This document shows, piece after piece, positions 1 through 13,194 of a stretch of 64,000 nucleotides of DNA. The position numbers were made by a program, and so were the translations under genes. How positions within the stretch are numbered: position 1 is the stretch's first letter; every line of letters starts with the position of its first letter. The notes under the pieces are model-generated. The model was given only the letters and a program-made list of their open reading frames with translations, was not told where the DNA came from and did not search any database. The DNA is from Straminergon stramineum (taxonomy: Eukaryota > Streptophyta > Bryopsida > Hypnales > Calliergonaceae): the NCBI GenBank assembly GCA_963920665.1, contig OY987263.1:46783218-46847217 (forward strand), given 5' to 3'.

Positions 1-1929
1 CTAGTTTGGAATAGTCCAAGTATATCGAATGCGATAGATGGCAATGCAGAATAGTGTCCAAATAATAATAGTCACTACTTTGCATTCACCAGCAACGGTT
101 GTGGGACAATTGGAGATAATATTATTGGTTTCATATATGAAGCTCCTTTGAAGGACCGAGTTCCATTGCTTTGCCACAGTTAAAAGGAAAATAGAGAACA
201 TTACAATCCTCTAAAACGTACATATTGATACATGATCAGAGAATGAAGATGAAAATGTAATAAAATCTCTTTTATTCTTTTAATAACCATCTCTAACCAA
301 TTTGCAAAGCCTCTGAAAATGAACAATGTCAAAGTGAGAATGTATGGAATCTTGAACACCAAGGTAATATGTCTAGTACTACAACAGGGAAATCTTTGGC
401 AAGGTTGTACAGACGCCTGGACATCGAGATGTCTAGAGAGACGTTCAGTGTCCGCGTTTGTGAGCGACAAATTACCCACCTTTGGTAATTTGCGAACACA
501 ATCAAGTTCTCGGTTTCGACTAAGTGACTCCTACTTCAGGGTGTCTAAGCATGGTCCACTGTGCCTTCCAAGTAATGGATCTTTTTACTAAGTGCCTAAG
601 TGACCCCCAATTGCAAGATTTGCTTAAACTACTTCCAATGTTTTGGGCCGACCAAATGGAGGGCCTGTTGGATGATTTGGATGGGACCCACACCAATGCA
701 AAACTATCCTAGGAAAAATCTAGTTCATCTCGTCCCATTTCTAAACATATAAGACTCGACCTTATCCGACCTTCCTAGCCAAAGTTATGGGTGGATGAAG
801 TTTGACCGCTACTTGGTTCCTCAAACTTCATCCATCTATTACACCTAGTTCCCCAATTCATAAAGGTCCTAAATTTTGGGGGATAGTTCACAAGGATTTC
901 CCCTACCCAGATCTGGAGTTGGACCTTGATCAGGGATTTCTACTGAATTTTCATCTAGGCCTTACCCAAACTTCATCCACTAATTTCTCCTAGCCTATCA
1001 CTCGGAATTGACTTTTGTCTTCGGCCCTGGACTCTAATTGGGAGCCTCCTCCTAATGTGTTTAATTCTCTATCAGACACGGAGTTTAGCTATTCTTCATC
1101 CAATTTGACCCTAAACTTCATCCAATGATAACTTCCTCAATTTTCATATGATTTGGGCGTGCCTTAGGGTTTTAGAAAGCCACGGCTTCCCTCTTTACAC
1201 CTATGTCTCTAGAAATGACCTGACCTATGGTCCTATGGGTCTGACCTAGGGGTAGGCCTCGGCTCAAGCTACTAAATTCTAGTTAGAGCCCTAAGGAAAG
1301 TTTGGGGAGGTTGAACTCATACCTCGGAACTTGAGTCACCGCTCACGCCCATCAGAAGCTCTACCTCCTCCGCCATGAACTCCCATGCCTTGAGACAACG
1401 AACCACTGTTTTGATCATAAAATAAATTGGTACAAGGATTTAATTATCAATTATTTCTCCTATTTCTTTCCTCCTCCCTTCCTTCCTTTCCTCCACACTT
1501 TAAGGTGGTCCAACTAACCCCCGATCTTCCTACTAAGCTAATCTTTAGTACGCATCATCCCTCCTTCCAAGTTGAGCTACTTCTTACGTCCTACATTTAC
1601 GTCTCACACTTAATCTCGGGGTGATTACCTACTTCTAATCCAAGGGCCTAAGTAAGTCTTGAGGATTTTGCCCCATCCTACCTACTTTTTCCCTCCTTCT
1701 TCAAATTGCCCTCTCTCTTGTCACCTTCTCATTCTCTTGTCTGTTTTGTTGCCTTAATGGTGGTTTATGAGAGATAGGGAGTTGGATTCCCCGCCCTGAT
1801 GGTTGCTTAGTGTGGTTGAGTTTGTTGTAGACCTTCTCTCTTCTTTCGCCTTGATTACTGGCCTTTTTTTCTTCTCCCCTTGGACAGCCCTTTTCTTTCT
1901 TCTTCCCCCCCTAACTTGGACAACCTTCC

Positions 1930-2165
1930 TCTGTGACCCCGTATCGCATCCTGACCCTCACAGTGACCCAGTGTCACACCCAACTTCCCAAGGACCCGGT
2001 ATTGCACCCCGACCCTCACGATGACCAATATCGTAGCTCGACCCTTCTTTGTAACCTAGTATTGCACCCGACACCCCATGTGATCCAGTATCACACTTGA
2101 CTTTCATGGTGACCTAGTATCGCATTTGACCCTCACGATGACCAAGTATCGCACCTCGACCTTCC
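1930..2165. repeat. Degenerate minisatellite, about 30-bp period
   Basis: Seven or so imperfect copies of a unit resembling GACCCTCACGGTGACCCAGT followed by ATCGCACC run head to tail. Copies differ by substitutions and small indels, so this is an old tandem array. No coding role is evident. Confidence 0.6.
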
Positions 2166-2542
2166 TAGGGACCCCTACTTTGACTGTCGGCAGCTTTCTT
2201 TGTTAGTACCCGGTCCCGCCCCGTCTAATGCCCGGGTTTGGCCTTCCAGATATTAGAGTCTTGGGGGGCTAGGAGCTGGGCTGGTTTGGGCATTTGCTGA
2301 TTTTTAACGAATGCTAGGGGGATTTGGGATATGCCATGCCTGTGGGTTGCGAGTGTAAGCTGAACCTATGGAGGGCCACCCTCACTTCATTTCTCTCTAA
2401 TTGCTTTCTACCCTCGACTTTGACTCCTACTTCTACTCTTTTGGGGCCTAAACCTTAGTATGTTACCAATACGTTTTGGAAACTAAACCTTGTGGGAGAG
2501 GGGCCATGTGATCTCATGGTTCTTCCGCAAGATGGTTCTAAC

Positions 2543-2775
2543 GCACTACTAATACTTTTTCCCCCAGGGGGATTCAAAGCTTCGCCGTCATTCCCCTTGT
2601 GAACACACTGCTAAGACTTTTTCCCCCAAGGGGTTCAAAGCTTCTCTATCGTCTCCCCTTTTAATACACTGCTAAGACTTTTTGCCCCCTAGGGGATTGA
2701 AAGCTTCGCCGTCCCTCCACTACCTTACACACTACGAGGACTCTTTCATCCTATGGATTCAAAGCTTCACCGTAT
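2543..2775. repeat. Tandem repeat, about 60-bp period, four copies
   Basis: Four imperfect copies share the order CACTGCTAAGACTTTTTCCC, a C/G-rich AAGGGG stretch, then TTCAAAGCTTCGCCGTC. The period is about 55-65 bp. The last copy is the most diverged. Such arrays can be sub-terminal repeats of a DNA transposon, but no terminus was found next to it. Confidence 0.6.
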
Positions 2776-4514
2776 AGGCAGGACCCACTACCCTCACACC
2801 CTCGTGCCTCTCAACCAAGGAATAACATGTCATAGTTAAGGACAAGGACAAAAGACAAAGAAAAGGATTTTGACACTCAAGCCTAGCGACACGGGTTAGT
2901 AACATCAACAACTTGAACTAAAGGCCCTCCAAAGCGGCATTACCAGTCATATGGGGGGTTGCTCTAGGATTAGTACATGAAAACAAGGGGAGTAACCAAA
3001 CGGGTCTCCCAAAGGTAAGTACCCACAACCTCTAGCAACCTGGGAAGTTAATAAAAGCTTCTAAGCTCAAGTTTGGAAGAGTTAGTACCACACTCAATTA
3101 GAATAAAAGGAAAGGGACCCACAAAAGACCTCGCAAGCTCCAACAATAACAACAATGGCCAAAAGTGCCCCAAAAACACCTTTGCAAGGTTTGTGGCTAA
3201 GTGCTACAATTTCCAACACAAATTGGACCCAACGGACCCAATTATACAAAAAGAGGTTTTTGAGAGAGGAGAAGGGGTGCCCTTTTATACTCTTTCCTGA
3301 GCACCCACCTCTCCTCGTTCATCTAAGTTAACCTTACCTTCTTGGTTTTTAATCCAAACTCAAGGTTTTCATCCTATGTTGGCCCGCTAAGCTAATTTTT
3401 GGAGATAAAGTCCAAATCACAAATGGATCGCACCATTGGATTCAGAAGGCCATTTTTAGTCCAAGCTAACTCCCTCCCCCTTTTCTATCTTCAAAATCAC
3501 AATAAAACCTAGCGCCAACTTAACGCCAAAAATTGGGGAAGATCCCAACTTTGGGGAGGTTGACTCTTCTAGCAAAAGTAACTAGCCTAGGCTCCTAAGT
3601 AGGTATGGGGGAGTGAGAAAAGACCTATCTTGCGTTCCATTCCGCTTTCGTATGCTCCCGCTCTGCCGGTCAAACCCGCCGTGGACTTTAATTTCTGTTA
3701 ATTGTCGGGAAATGTTGCCGGTTCAGGTACTTTTGACTATTGGAATGTTGTGAAACTTGTCAGGGAAACTTATTAACATAAATGAAGCTATGCTAATTTT
3801 TAGTGGGATTTTACCGCCATCTGGGGAATTTCTAGGAATTTCTAGGAATTTCCCATCATAGGTTTGGGAAGTTGACCATCCGGAAAGACATCTTCTGACT
3901 ATTAGAAAATTTCGAAACTTTTCGTGGAACCTCCCATGGGATCCCATGACATGTGTGTAGGTTCATATTTTTACTCTACACATCGGCCTAGGGGGGACAA
4001 TTTCCACCCCCTTGTTTAATTATCAGTGGCCAGGGAATCTTCCATACCAGGGGGAATCTTAGCCAACTAACTTCGCCGTTGGTTTCCGGGCATGGGTTTA
4101 ACCCAGAACCACCCTCTTTGGACCTTAGATTCCTCTATGGTCCGGCCTTGGTATTTTTAATATTTGCAAGCCAACAATTTGGGGTTCTACTATTTCATCG
4201 ATGGAATGGGGAAACTAGAACCTATCTCCAAGAACTGATTCCTATGCCTCAACAAGGTTCCCTCGACCAAATCTAGCTTAGAGATGCCTGTCCCACATTG
4301 GTTTTTGAACTTGATATGCCCATCATTCATAATTAACCAAATTGTCACGATTAGTTAGATTCTAACCTATTTAAAACTTGTGGTTGGGCCATTCTAGCTA
4401 TAATATTCTCAACCTAGACCAAATACCATATTGGAATGTGACATTCCTATTTTCGTTCTACACTCTTTTTAAGGCTTTTTGTATAATAAAGTGCAATTAA
4501 AATGACAAAATACG

Positions 4515-4535
4515 AAAAAAAAAAAAAAAAAAAAA
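4515..4535 (+). repeat. Poly(A) tract, 21 A
   Basis: An uninterrupted run of A lies just left of a GGACGG-motif cluster. It could be a retroposon tail or simple slippage. No retroposed coding sequence is visible upstream. Confidence 0.8.
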
Positions 4536-4569
4536 GAGTGAATCCTTGGTGATGAATCCGAGGCTCACA

Positions 4570-4800
4570 GCATCTGCCACTTTTCGGACGTTCGGGGACA
4601 TAGACACTAAGAATCTATCCCCGTCCACACTGGACGGACGGTTGATGCGCGGATGGGCCGACAATAGATGGGCAGACAAGTGGACAACCATCTTCTTTCA
4701 CAATTTGCAGCTTCGTTTTTTTCAATTTTGGGGCATGTAATATACTGTTGGAAAGGTCTTCCAAATACCTTTCTAATAGTATATTCCTATAGTCTAGATT
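4570..4800. repeat. GGACGG-motif cluster and hairpin module
   Basis: GC-rich copies of GGACGG, GCGGAT and GGGCAGAC (4576-4690) are followed by a module with GGGGCATGTAATATAC, TTGGAAAGGT and an inverted ACCTTTC...AGTATATT (4731-4785), which can fold as a hairpin. The same module, in the same order, recurs at 28236-28400 beside the foldback element. The match indicates a dispersed repeat family. No gene is associated with this copy. Confidence 0.6.
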
Positions 4801-6453
4801 TTGCTTTTTTATATGAAATCCAGGAAAATACAAGTATAGGGGTTCTTTGTGGGAAAAGGTCTTTTCAGTCTATTGTGTTTGTCACTAATGTCACTTTTTA
4901 AATAGAATCACATTTTATAATCATTTATAAGTATTTATTTTGATTTCGTAACATAATAACACTCTTATTCCCGAGATGTAAAATTTGGTTCACAGTCCTT
5001 TACCAATGCAAACATAATGAAGTCTCAGTCCTATATAGTGTTCTAAGGGAATGTCAATAATTCTAGGCAACAAGTCAAGTTGGTCAACGAGTCTTATATT
5101 TCTGCATGCTCTATGACCCAATTATATATACAAAATAATATTTTTTAAATAGTACAAAGTATTCATTAATTATTCCTTTTTATGTTAGAGTCAACATGTC
5201 CAGTATTTGCTCTCCATGAGCTTTTTGAACCTATATGCAAAATGCCTAAATGAGTCTGTCACAGTGGTCAATAAATCTAGTATGCAAAAGTATGAAAGGC
5301 TTAGGACTAATACAAGATTCTAGTCTTTAGCTTTTTCCTTCTTTAGGTTTTTGGACAACAAGTCCAAAACCATGAGGTAAGTTGTTCCTAAAGCATACAA
5401 AAATATTTATCAATCACAAGGAATACTAATTTCCATAAATATCATCCAAATTTAAATTCAAAATCTCAATTTTAATATTATAAAATTCATTTTATAGACT
5501 ATAGGACCTATAAGTACTCACAGCCCTATGACCATGCAGAAGAGGCCCAAAACCATGAATATAAACTTAAAGTCCAAAACAAGCCCTAAAACCTTGAAAT
5601 TTGCAATTTAATGGCCAAATGACCTATAACCACGGACTTCAGACCCTATGACCATGCAATGGTATCCTATTACTGTGTGCCACCCTCTATGGCTGTGGAT
5701 TGCACTCTTCCTCTACTCCAAATCCCTAATTTCGTTGCAGTTTGTAGCAACTTGCTTCCCAAGTCTGATTACAAACTTTTTTATTTTTTATTTTTTGATT
5801 GATTTGACCCAATGAACTAAAATTCAATTGCGAATCTTGCTCACATAATCAATCTAATCTTACACAACTAACAAGTGATCGGATTCAAGCAAAATTTGGA
5901 AATTTGGTGGAGAGGCCAGAGTAACCACAATTCCTAAATCGCGACTTCCGATTGCTACTTATAATCTCCAAATTTCCTCGAATTCGATCCTCCCAAGTTT
6001 TTGTTTTTGGTCACAGATGCTTGTTGTGATGGCCGTGTCTTTCGATCACAAACCTTCGATACTTTTGTCACCAAATTTTGTAGCCTACTTCTCTTGCAAA
6101 TTCTCATTCAATCCAACTTTAAAATTTTTCTTCTTCTCCTTCCTAATTGTCATAGCCTCCATTTCTAACTTCAAAGTTTGTTAAAGCGCTTGCACTGGAT
6201 GTCCCAAAAATTACAAGTGACCAATTTCATCACACCAACCACCAAATCGAAGCACTAATCTCCAAAAGTTCACAGTTTTGTATTGCAAAATTTTTAGAAT
6301 TGAATGTATACACATAAATTTCCAAGAACACTCACAGATTTGCACAAATACAAAATAAATTTTGAATTATATAATCCGAAAATACACAATGAGTGAATCT
6401 ACCTGAAAACACTAAATTCAAATTTCAGTTTTTCTACTTTTAAAACCAAGATG
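4800..6453. other. AT-rich spacer left of the hAT element
   Basis: No coding region recognised. The sequence is AT-rich with short homopolymers. It ends in the target-site duplication of the large hAT element at 6454-6461. Confidence 0.5.
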
Positions 6454-6461
6454 ATGGTGCT
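6454..6461 (+). repeat. Left target-site duplication ATGGTGCT
   Basis: This 8-bp sequence immediately precedes the CAGGGTTGAC terminus and is identical to 26732-26739 on the far side of the element. Confidence 0.85.
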
Positions 6462-6625
6462 CAGGGTTGACGAAAGTGAGCGTCCCAGGCAAAATCGAGT
6501 CCGAAAATTGGACGTCCAGATTCCGTGGATGCTGCGTCTCCGGTGGGTAAAAAACACTGTCCGCAAATTTACCCTGGGTAAATGCAGTCGAATGGACAGG
6601 CGGATGAGTGGTTGCTAGTTTTTTA
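6462..6625 (+). repeat. hAT left terminus and sub-terminal region
   Basis: It begins CAGGGTTGACG. The palindrome ACCCTGGGT lies at 6571-6579, about 106-110 bp in, followed by GGACAGGCGGATG motifs. A stretch near 6490-6515 (GGCAAAATCG, CCGAAAATTGGA) recurs in inverted orientation at the orphan terminus ending at 28697, showing a family of related ends. Confidence 0.8.
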
Positions 6626-6936
6626 ATACAAAGCTTCAAGGAAACCTTGATTCTTTGAATGTTTTTTACAATAACATATGGAGTTATGGACTATCCTTTG
6701 TAGTGTACTCAACCAAAGAGATTGTACACTATAATTGTAATTGTGAATTATCAAAGGAAAGGATTAAAAAAAAATTCAACATTCTCTTCCCCTTGAACAC
6801 TACCAAATGTACGATTTTATGACAATCATGAAGTCCAAATTGTTGCATTATATATGTATCCTGCAATGTATCATGCTTCATACAAAGAAAGAGGAACACA
6901 ATCAATTTTGGGGGGACTTCTTCTTGGTTTTGCAAT

Positions 6937-8940
6937 TTATGAGGCTTTTCCACCACAAGGTGAAGAAACCCCCTAGAGTTGGCCGGCGGGGAATGAATGG
7001 GACACCTACCTAGATTGCCTTCCAAGCAATGGACTCCTAAATGCTTTTATTTATCAATTTTTTAACATTAAACTACTCTAAGTGGAATGAAGGCAGCACC
7101 CTTACACCATCCTAATATGCACCCTAAAATCCTCCAATGACCCTAGTACCTACTTTGGGAAGTTAGGACAACCTACTAGGCCTAATTTTGCCTAAAATTA
7201 GCCCTTCAGGCACCAAATGGGTCAATTTGGTGTCCTGAAATTAAATTCCAGCACACCACAACCACCCCAATTTCTAACTAACTTCCTAAATTGATGCCCA
7301 AGACTTCCCTAATTCCATAGATCCCTTCCCTAACATATTCACCCATTCTTTTTAGGCCAATTAGTTTCTTCCTTCAATTTCCTAATCCATATCCTAACCC
7401 TAATTTTACCCCCAATTTGGGCAACGCTTCCGCACTTCCGCGCTTGCCCTAAAACCCTAAAAAATCCTCCTAGACCCTCTATACATTCACACCCCACAAG
7501 AACATGCATGCAAGTCATTGAACTATTGCTTCAAGATGGATAAGAAAATATCATCTTGTAATTAACATTACATTTGGATTCAACTGAATCACAAGGAAAA
7601 AAAAGATGAAATACCCAAAATCAACTGCCGCTAGATGGGCAGCAGACCTTGTCCCACTAAAATGCTCGCCCCTGCTTCGTCCTTGCTCCAAATTAGGCGA
7701 GATTTGTCTCGTTGAAAAGCTGACTTTTCTATATTTCTTTTCCCCAAAATTCATGTTGATCTGATTTGCCGAACTCCCACAGTCGCTCGCCAAAGTCGTC
7801 AATCTTCCGTGGCGAAGGTGGCTTGACCTCCTCGCACTAAATCGGCCTCTTCGTCCTCGTCCTTTCTTGGAATTGGTCGAGACTGGTCTTGTTGGAAAGC
7901 TAACTTTCCCTTCTCCATCCTGCCAAAAATTCAGCCCATTTCGCTTTTCCAATCTCCTGAAATCAATCACCAAAGTTGGCAGTCCCCTCTCAATTCAACA
8001 AAAACCTAATTCTCTTCACTCCAATTCTCATCTGACCTCACTCCCATCATTCCTTCACCACTTTTTCTCAAAAAATGGTGACCTGCTCGACAAATTGTCC
8101 TACTTTGGTTCCCTCATCTTAATCTCTAGCTTCTCATGCTTTCAAAATGCCCTTCATCACCAAGAATGCTCTCCCACACACATGCACACCAAGTTGGGAA
8201 AATTGAGAGAGAGTTGTGAGAGAGAGGGCTCCAAACCCTAATTTTGCCTATATCCAACTTTCTAACGGATTACTTTTCTAAACTACTTTCATCCTACACT
8301 AATTCACTGTTAATCCACTAATTTGGTGCAAAATGCGCCAAATTAGTGCAAATCGCGCTAGGTTACTGTAAATCCGCTAATTTAGTGTAAATTGCTCTAT
8401 TTTAGTGTTCCACCCCCTATTTTACTGTAAAACCCTCTAACTTACTGTAAAATCCTATTTTAGTGTTTCTAGCCCTATTTTAGTGTTTTACCCACTACAC
8501 TAGTGTTTTAATCATAGTTTTAGTTTAACTAACTTCTTTTGTGTTTTGTTTTTTTCTTATTTCTTATTTTTGTGGTTTTTAATTTACTTTTAGTCTCATT
8601 TCCTACTTCTAGTCTTTTGTTTTCATTTTCATTTTTCATTTTTTGTTTTCATTTTCTCATCATTTTACCGTTAGCCTAATTTGGTTACTCTACCAAATCT
8701 TGCTTAACTTCTTTTTAGTTTTAACTCCCCATTTTTTTCCTAGAATTTCCCCAAATTTCCTCCTAATTGCATTTTCTAGCATTTCACGCTAACCTCTTGA
8801 AGTTTCCATTGCTATCTAGCGGAAAACTCCTTAATTGATGGTTATGGCTTAATCTGGAGTACTAACATTTCTGGATTTGTAAATTCATGCCTAATGTTTA
8901 TATTTTTGGATTTTTAAATAGTGAACCAATATGGTGGTTT
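6937..8940 (-). repeat. 2.0-kb dispersed repeat, left copy
   Basis: It is nearly identical, in inverted orientation, to 36767-38768. By eye I find about seven single-base differences plus one 3-bp indel in 2 kb, over 99% identity. It contains a degenerate 20-bp-period array (TATTTTAGTGTTT..., about 8299-8525) and a duplicated segment of about 180 bp encoding no recognised domain. The open frames at 7551-7973 (minus) and 7867-8241 (plus) are conserved in both copies only because the DNA is. This copy lies inside the hAT element. No convincing target duplication flanks it. Confidence 0.85.
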
Positions 8941-9090
8941 ACACAATTAAAAAAAAAGTAATCATATTTTCAACATCACCAAGGAAACTCCAAGTCTCCA
9001 ATTGCAATGAATGCTTCAAACAATCAATTGACATTATATGCTCGATGTATCATAAGCACCTAAACACCTAAGCCTACATCCCTTGAATCT

Positions 9091-12000
9091 CTAAGGCTTG
9101 TAATCACTATCCCCTTTCACCTCAGCCCCGCTACTCTCACATCTAGTTCCCCATCGGTCGTCTTCATCGCTAGATGTCTCTTCCATGTCGTTTGATGAAG
9201 ATTGTACAATTTTCACTCCTTCTTGTACTTGTGTAGATGTCAATGATCTCATTGATCTACCGGTCTTCTTCTCCATTTTGGCTCTTAATATAGCCTTACT
9301 AATACCTTCCTTAAAGCTAGGGATTGTTTTCATTTTCTTCTTTGAAGAAACTTGATAGGTATCAAGTGGGGTTCTACCCACATTCAGTCTCTTGCTTGGA
9401 GAGTTAGCAAAGGGTTGCATTATTCTTTTTTTACGAGCTTTGATGGAGTCTTTATCCTTTGATATCTCTGCTTTTGGCGCTCCTTGAATAAATAACTACA
9501 TTGCATTCAAAGACTGCGATGTTTGGCCTAATGATTTCAAAGAATGGCGTGGTGGATGGCCCCAATGTTGAATAAACATTGAAGCCAATTTCTCATCCTT
9601 ATCATCATCATCGGTACATGATAAAATGGTTCGACTTGGATTGCCTCCGAAACCCATCTCTTTCGTAGGAGACAAATGTCTTTTTCCAAGCCGTGATTTC
9701 CTTGAACCATCCAATGTCGTGGCACTAGTTTAAATAGTGCACGTGGAGGAGCGCTACGTGGTGGTTCGGGAGAATCTTCCATGAGGTGCATTTTGCCAAC
9801 ACCATTGTTGACAAAAATTAGGCTGCCTGACTCCATCGAACGTGCTTCAACATTGTCTTGTACTTCGTGTGGTTTGGCATTTCCAACATTTGCTTCCCCA
9901 TATTTCTTGCTTGCCAATACCACTATTGACGGACCAATTGCATTGCACATGTTCATCTGAATGTTTACCTCACATCCTCCTTTGTCTTGATGTTGGTCAT
10001 TTTTTTCTACCGCCATTATTGGGGATGGAGCATCAGAAATGGGAATCACTTTATCTTTTTCAAGATTTTCATCATTCGCAACCGTTGTCCTATTGGTCGC
10101 CCTTATCTTTATGTACGTATCCTCCACGTTTGGTAGAAGATTTTTGCTACTCATGAATCCGGTTCCATCCACAAATCTAGCTATCAAAGGTACATCATCA
10201 TCAAGCCTGCAATTATCCTCATTTGATCGAAACTCATACATGTCTCCATCCGCAACTCCAAAGTCTTCATTGTTTTGATTAGGAGTCTCAAATATTTCGT
10301 CGTCAAAATTGTGCATATCATAATTCATAGGATCTCTATCATCAGATACAGATTCATCATCTTCGTCTTCTGAGATAGGCCCTTCCGAATCTTCGGACTC
10401 CAGGTTTTCATGGTACCACTTCTTTTCATCCTTCTCCTTTGATGCAGCTATGACTTTGGAATTGGTGTATACATACACCAAATCGGCTGCTCTTTGTGGC
10501 TTCAACTTGTTCCGGGATTTGTTGTGAACAAAAGAGTAGCTACTCCAATTTTGTTCACATGAAGATGATGACACCGGTTGGGCCAAAATCCTCTTTGCAA
10601 TTGGAGCAATGAGCTTGCCACATGCATCCTCAAAATCCCACCAAGCAAGTGCCGACAATTTCTGCTCGGCTGGATCCAACATGTCGTGGAACGGAGGATC
10701 TTGGTGTTGAAATGCTACAAACTCCTTCATTACGTTAAGATAAATTCCCAGTTGACATATTTTCTTGATAACGCGCTTGCATGCATCTGTTGCATCTTGA
10801 TCGTCAGCTAGTTCTTTATTGTGAAGAAGATAAGGGTTCAAAAGAGCTCATGCATAATGTAGATCGGTCTCTACCATTTCCCATCGCTTATCAAACGACT
10901 TTTCGATAGGAATGGCTAAGTCCAAGGACAAACCAAAGGGCTCTTTTTGTAAAGAGAAGACATGCTTCTCTAAATTCCTCATGATGTGCAACACCTTACC
11001 CATGCATGGTGTCTTTGCATCCAAATCACATAGACCAAACACCACAAGAGCCATCAATTCTCGGAAATTAGTGGCACGGGCCCAAAAATGCTCATCTAAA
11101 ATCATCTTCTTCACCTCCTGAGACTCCGTATGAGATTTTGTGTTCCTCGTGTCCCATAACTTGAGGACATATTCTACCCATTGTGGATCCACCACACTTT
11201 GTTGCAATCCAGTCTTGACCTTCAACAAACGAGAAATCATGAAGAAATTTGAGGCAAATCTTGTTTTCACCAACATCAATAAGCTATTCTTCGTTTCGTG
11301 CTTTTGAAATATAGCTAGCGGCATATGCCCCAATCTAAAGAACTTCACAATGGTTTGGGCCTTTTCCACTAGCTCCTTCAACCATTCTTGCTTCCTCCAA
11401 TCTTGAAGCAACAAATTCAAGGCGTGCACTACACAACCTTGAAAGAAAATGTGCGGATATTTACTCGACACCATATTCCATGCTACCAGATTTACAGGAG
11501 CGTTGTCTGCAGTCACTTGTACAACATTTCTGGGGCCTACTTGTTCTATAAACTTTTCCAAGACAGAGGCCAAAAAAAGAGCATTCTTTTCAATTCCACT
11601 TGTATCTACCGATCCCAGAAATTGCTCACCTGCAGAAGATACAAGCATGGCATTTATCAATGGTCGATTGGTAACCGAGCTCCATCCATCAATAGACAAT
11701 GTTGCTCCAAACTTCCGAATGCTATCTTCGGTTCGACTATGAAGCTTTGTCTTGATGTTTGTCTTCGCTTGGTCAAGCAATTTATGGCGTAAATCATGAT
11801 ACGATGGTGGAGCGTAGGGCCCACGGTACTTGGCTGTTTTTTTCACTACTTCTTTAAATGCTGGATTTCGAGCTACGGCAAATGGTATGTTTGCCACATA
11901 GAAGAAATTGGCCCACACTACATTCAAATTGCGTTTTGTTGCAAAATCAAAGCCATCCACTAGACTACTCTGTCTTTGAGGTCTATTGCCTGATGCCCTT

Positions 12001-12398
12001 GGAGTGTCACGATCACTAGATGTTTTTGTAGTTCGGTTTACTTCGGATCCTACACCAACAAATTCTTCCGGTGTTGCGCATGAGTCCTCTTGAGTAGAAC
12101 GTGCCATATCCCTCTCATTTGAAAAATCGCTCCTGACCATACGCATGCTACCAACATCTACATTGTCAATGATCCATCTCTGCGGGAATGCCCCATTAGA
12201 TCGAAGAAATAGGATTCAAACATCCGGCGTCAATTGCAAACAAAGACTCACTCCCGTATTACAAACACTTGATGGGCCTTCATATCCTAAATGGCTCAAC
12301 ATACAACTTATCTTCTTGGCAAACACCGAGTTGCAAGCCTTGCACTTTACCTTACTGGTTGATGGGGTACTATACCAACCAAACCAATTCTTGCTCAT
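9091..12398 (-). pseudogene. hAT transposase (BED, DUF659, hAT-C), decayed
   Basis: Transposase of the hAT superfamily, which would excise and insert the surrounding element. From the ATG at 12398 the frame encodes a BED-like zinc finger (KCKACNSVF, then a His/Cys cluster). Next is a DUF659-type RNase H-like core with LSIDGWSSVTNRP (Asp about residue 237) and VTADNAPVNL (Asp about 298), then a C-terminal dimerisation region with RILAQPVSSSSCEQNWSSYS and AADLVYVY. An acidic extension and a basic Ser/Lys-rich tail follow, longer than in typical hAT proteins. It is broken by TGA at 12216-12218, TGA at 10848-10850 and TAG at 9496-9498, all in the continuing frame, and by one frame change near 9715-9730 (indel, or an unrecognised intron). 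Its 3' end faces the left terminus of the 20-kb element. The family call is secure; the exact C-terminus is less so. Confidence 0.85.
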
Positions 12399-12639
12399 AG
12401 TGGCAAGGCACAAATTTTAATTCCGTATATTAGAATAAAATTCAAAATGTGAAAAACGGATGAATAATGTCCAAATATAATAAAAAAATGAGTGCACAAA
12501 GCCTTGAAAATCAAGGCCCTCTCGTCCACTGAACTATACATTACCAAGCAAGGGACACAAAATTGCAGCTCCTAGCCCTTGGAAATCTTAGCATTCAGTT
12601 TTCAAGAGTGCTCTCAAATGACTTCTTTCCTACAGTTAT

Positions 12640-12860
12640 AGTCTCCCAAACTGGCTTGACCGTTGGAGACCATTTTTGAATCCACAGAACATGCAATCCG
12701 ACGTCGCCTGATTCCACGGCAAATGGGCGGACGGGCGGACAGAAATTGCGGACAAATGGACAGGTGGACAGGAGGTCGGGCGGACAGCTGGTTTAGCGCG
12801 GACGGGCGGATGGGCGGGGTAGATCGTGTTCAATGCTTCAAAAGAGGTGGAAAATAATAT
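12640..12860. repeat. GGACGG/GCGGAC cluster upstream of the hAT transposase
   Basis: Repeated GGGCGGAC, GGACAGG and GCGGATGGGCGG motifs lie 240-460 bp upstream of the transposase start codon. The same motif family sits at the element ends and upstream of the three cargo genes, so it may be a shared promoter or transposase-binding module. Its function is inferred from position only. Confidence 0.6.
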
Positions 12861-13194
12861 GGATTTATGGATGGAATGAGGAGATTTCAGAAAATTATGG
12901 TTTTGTCAAAGGGTCTTATAATTTAAAATTTCTAGATCAGCATGAAAATAACACATACTTCACAAAAAGGTGTCCTTCATAAATCATAATAGCATGAATT
13001 TAAAAGAAAGAAAAACAAATGATTCATTCAAAGATATATATATATATGGATATATTTAGAACTTCAAAACAAATCAAAATTCATCATGAGTACAGTGAAT
13101 TACTAGTAGTACTCAACCCTTATAACATTCAAGCCACACTTGGTATACTTCTATACTATTAAACATAATAAAATAAGGAAAACCTCTCTTATAT

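Larger units (their letters stand above)
1..4500. other. Gene-poor region, no recognisable gene
   Basis: No reading frame here resembles a known protein. The longest frames are under about 75 codons and have no family motif. The sequence is moderately AT-rich and looks like old repeat DNA, with two degenerate minisatellites (annotated separately) and a short triplicated GGAATTTCTA-type run near 3826-3856. An ancient LTR element is possible, but no LTR pair, primer-binding site or polymerase motif is visible. Confidence 0.5.

Noticed and set aside
7551..8241. 140- and 124-codon frames in the 2.0-kb repeat as genes
   Set aside because: They are identical in both copies only because the DNA is recent; they overlap on opposite strands and contain an internal DNA duplication but no known motif.
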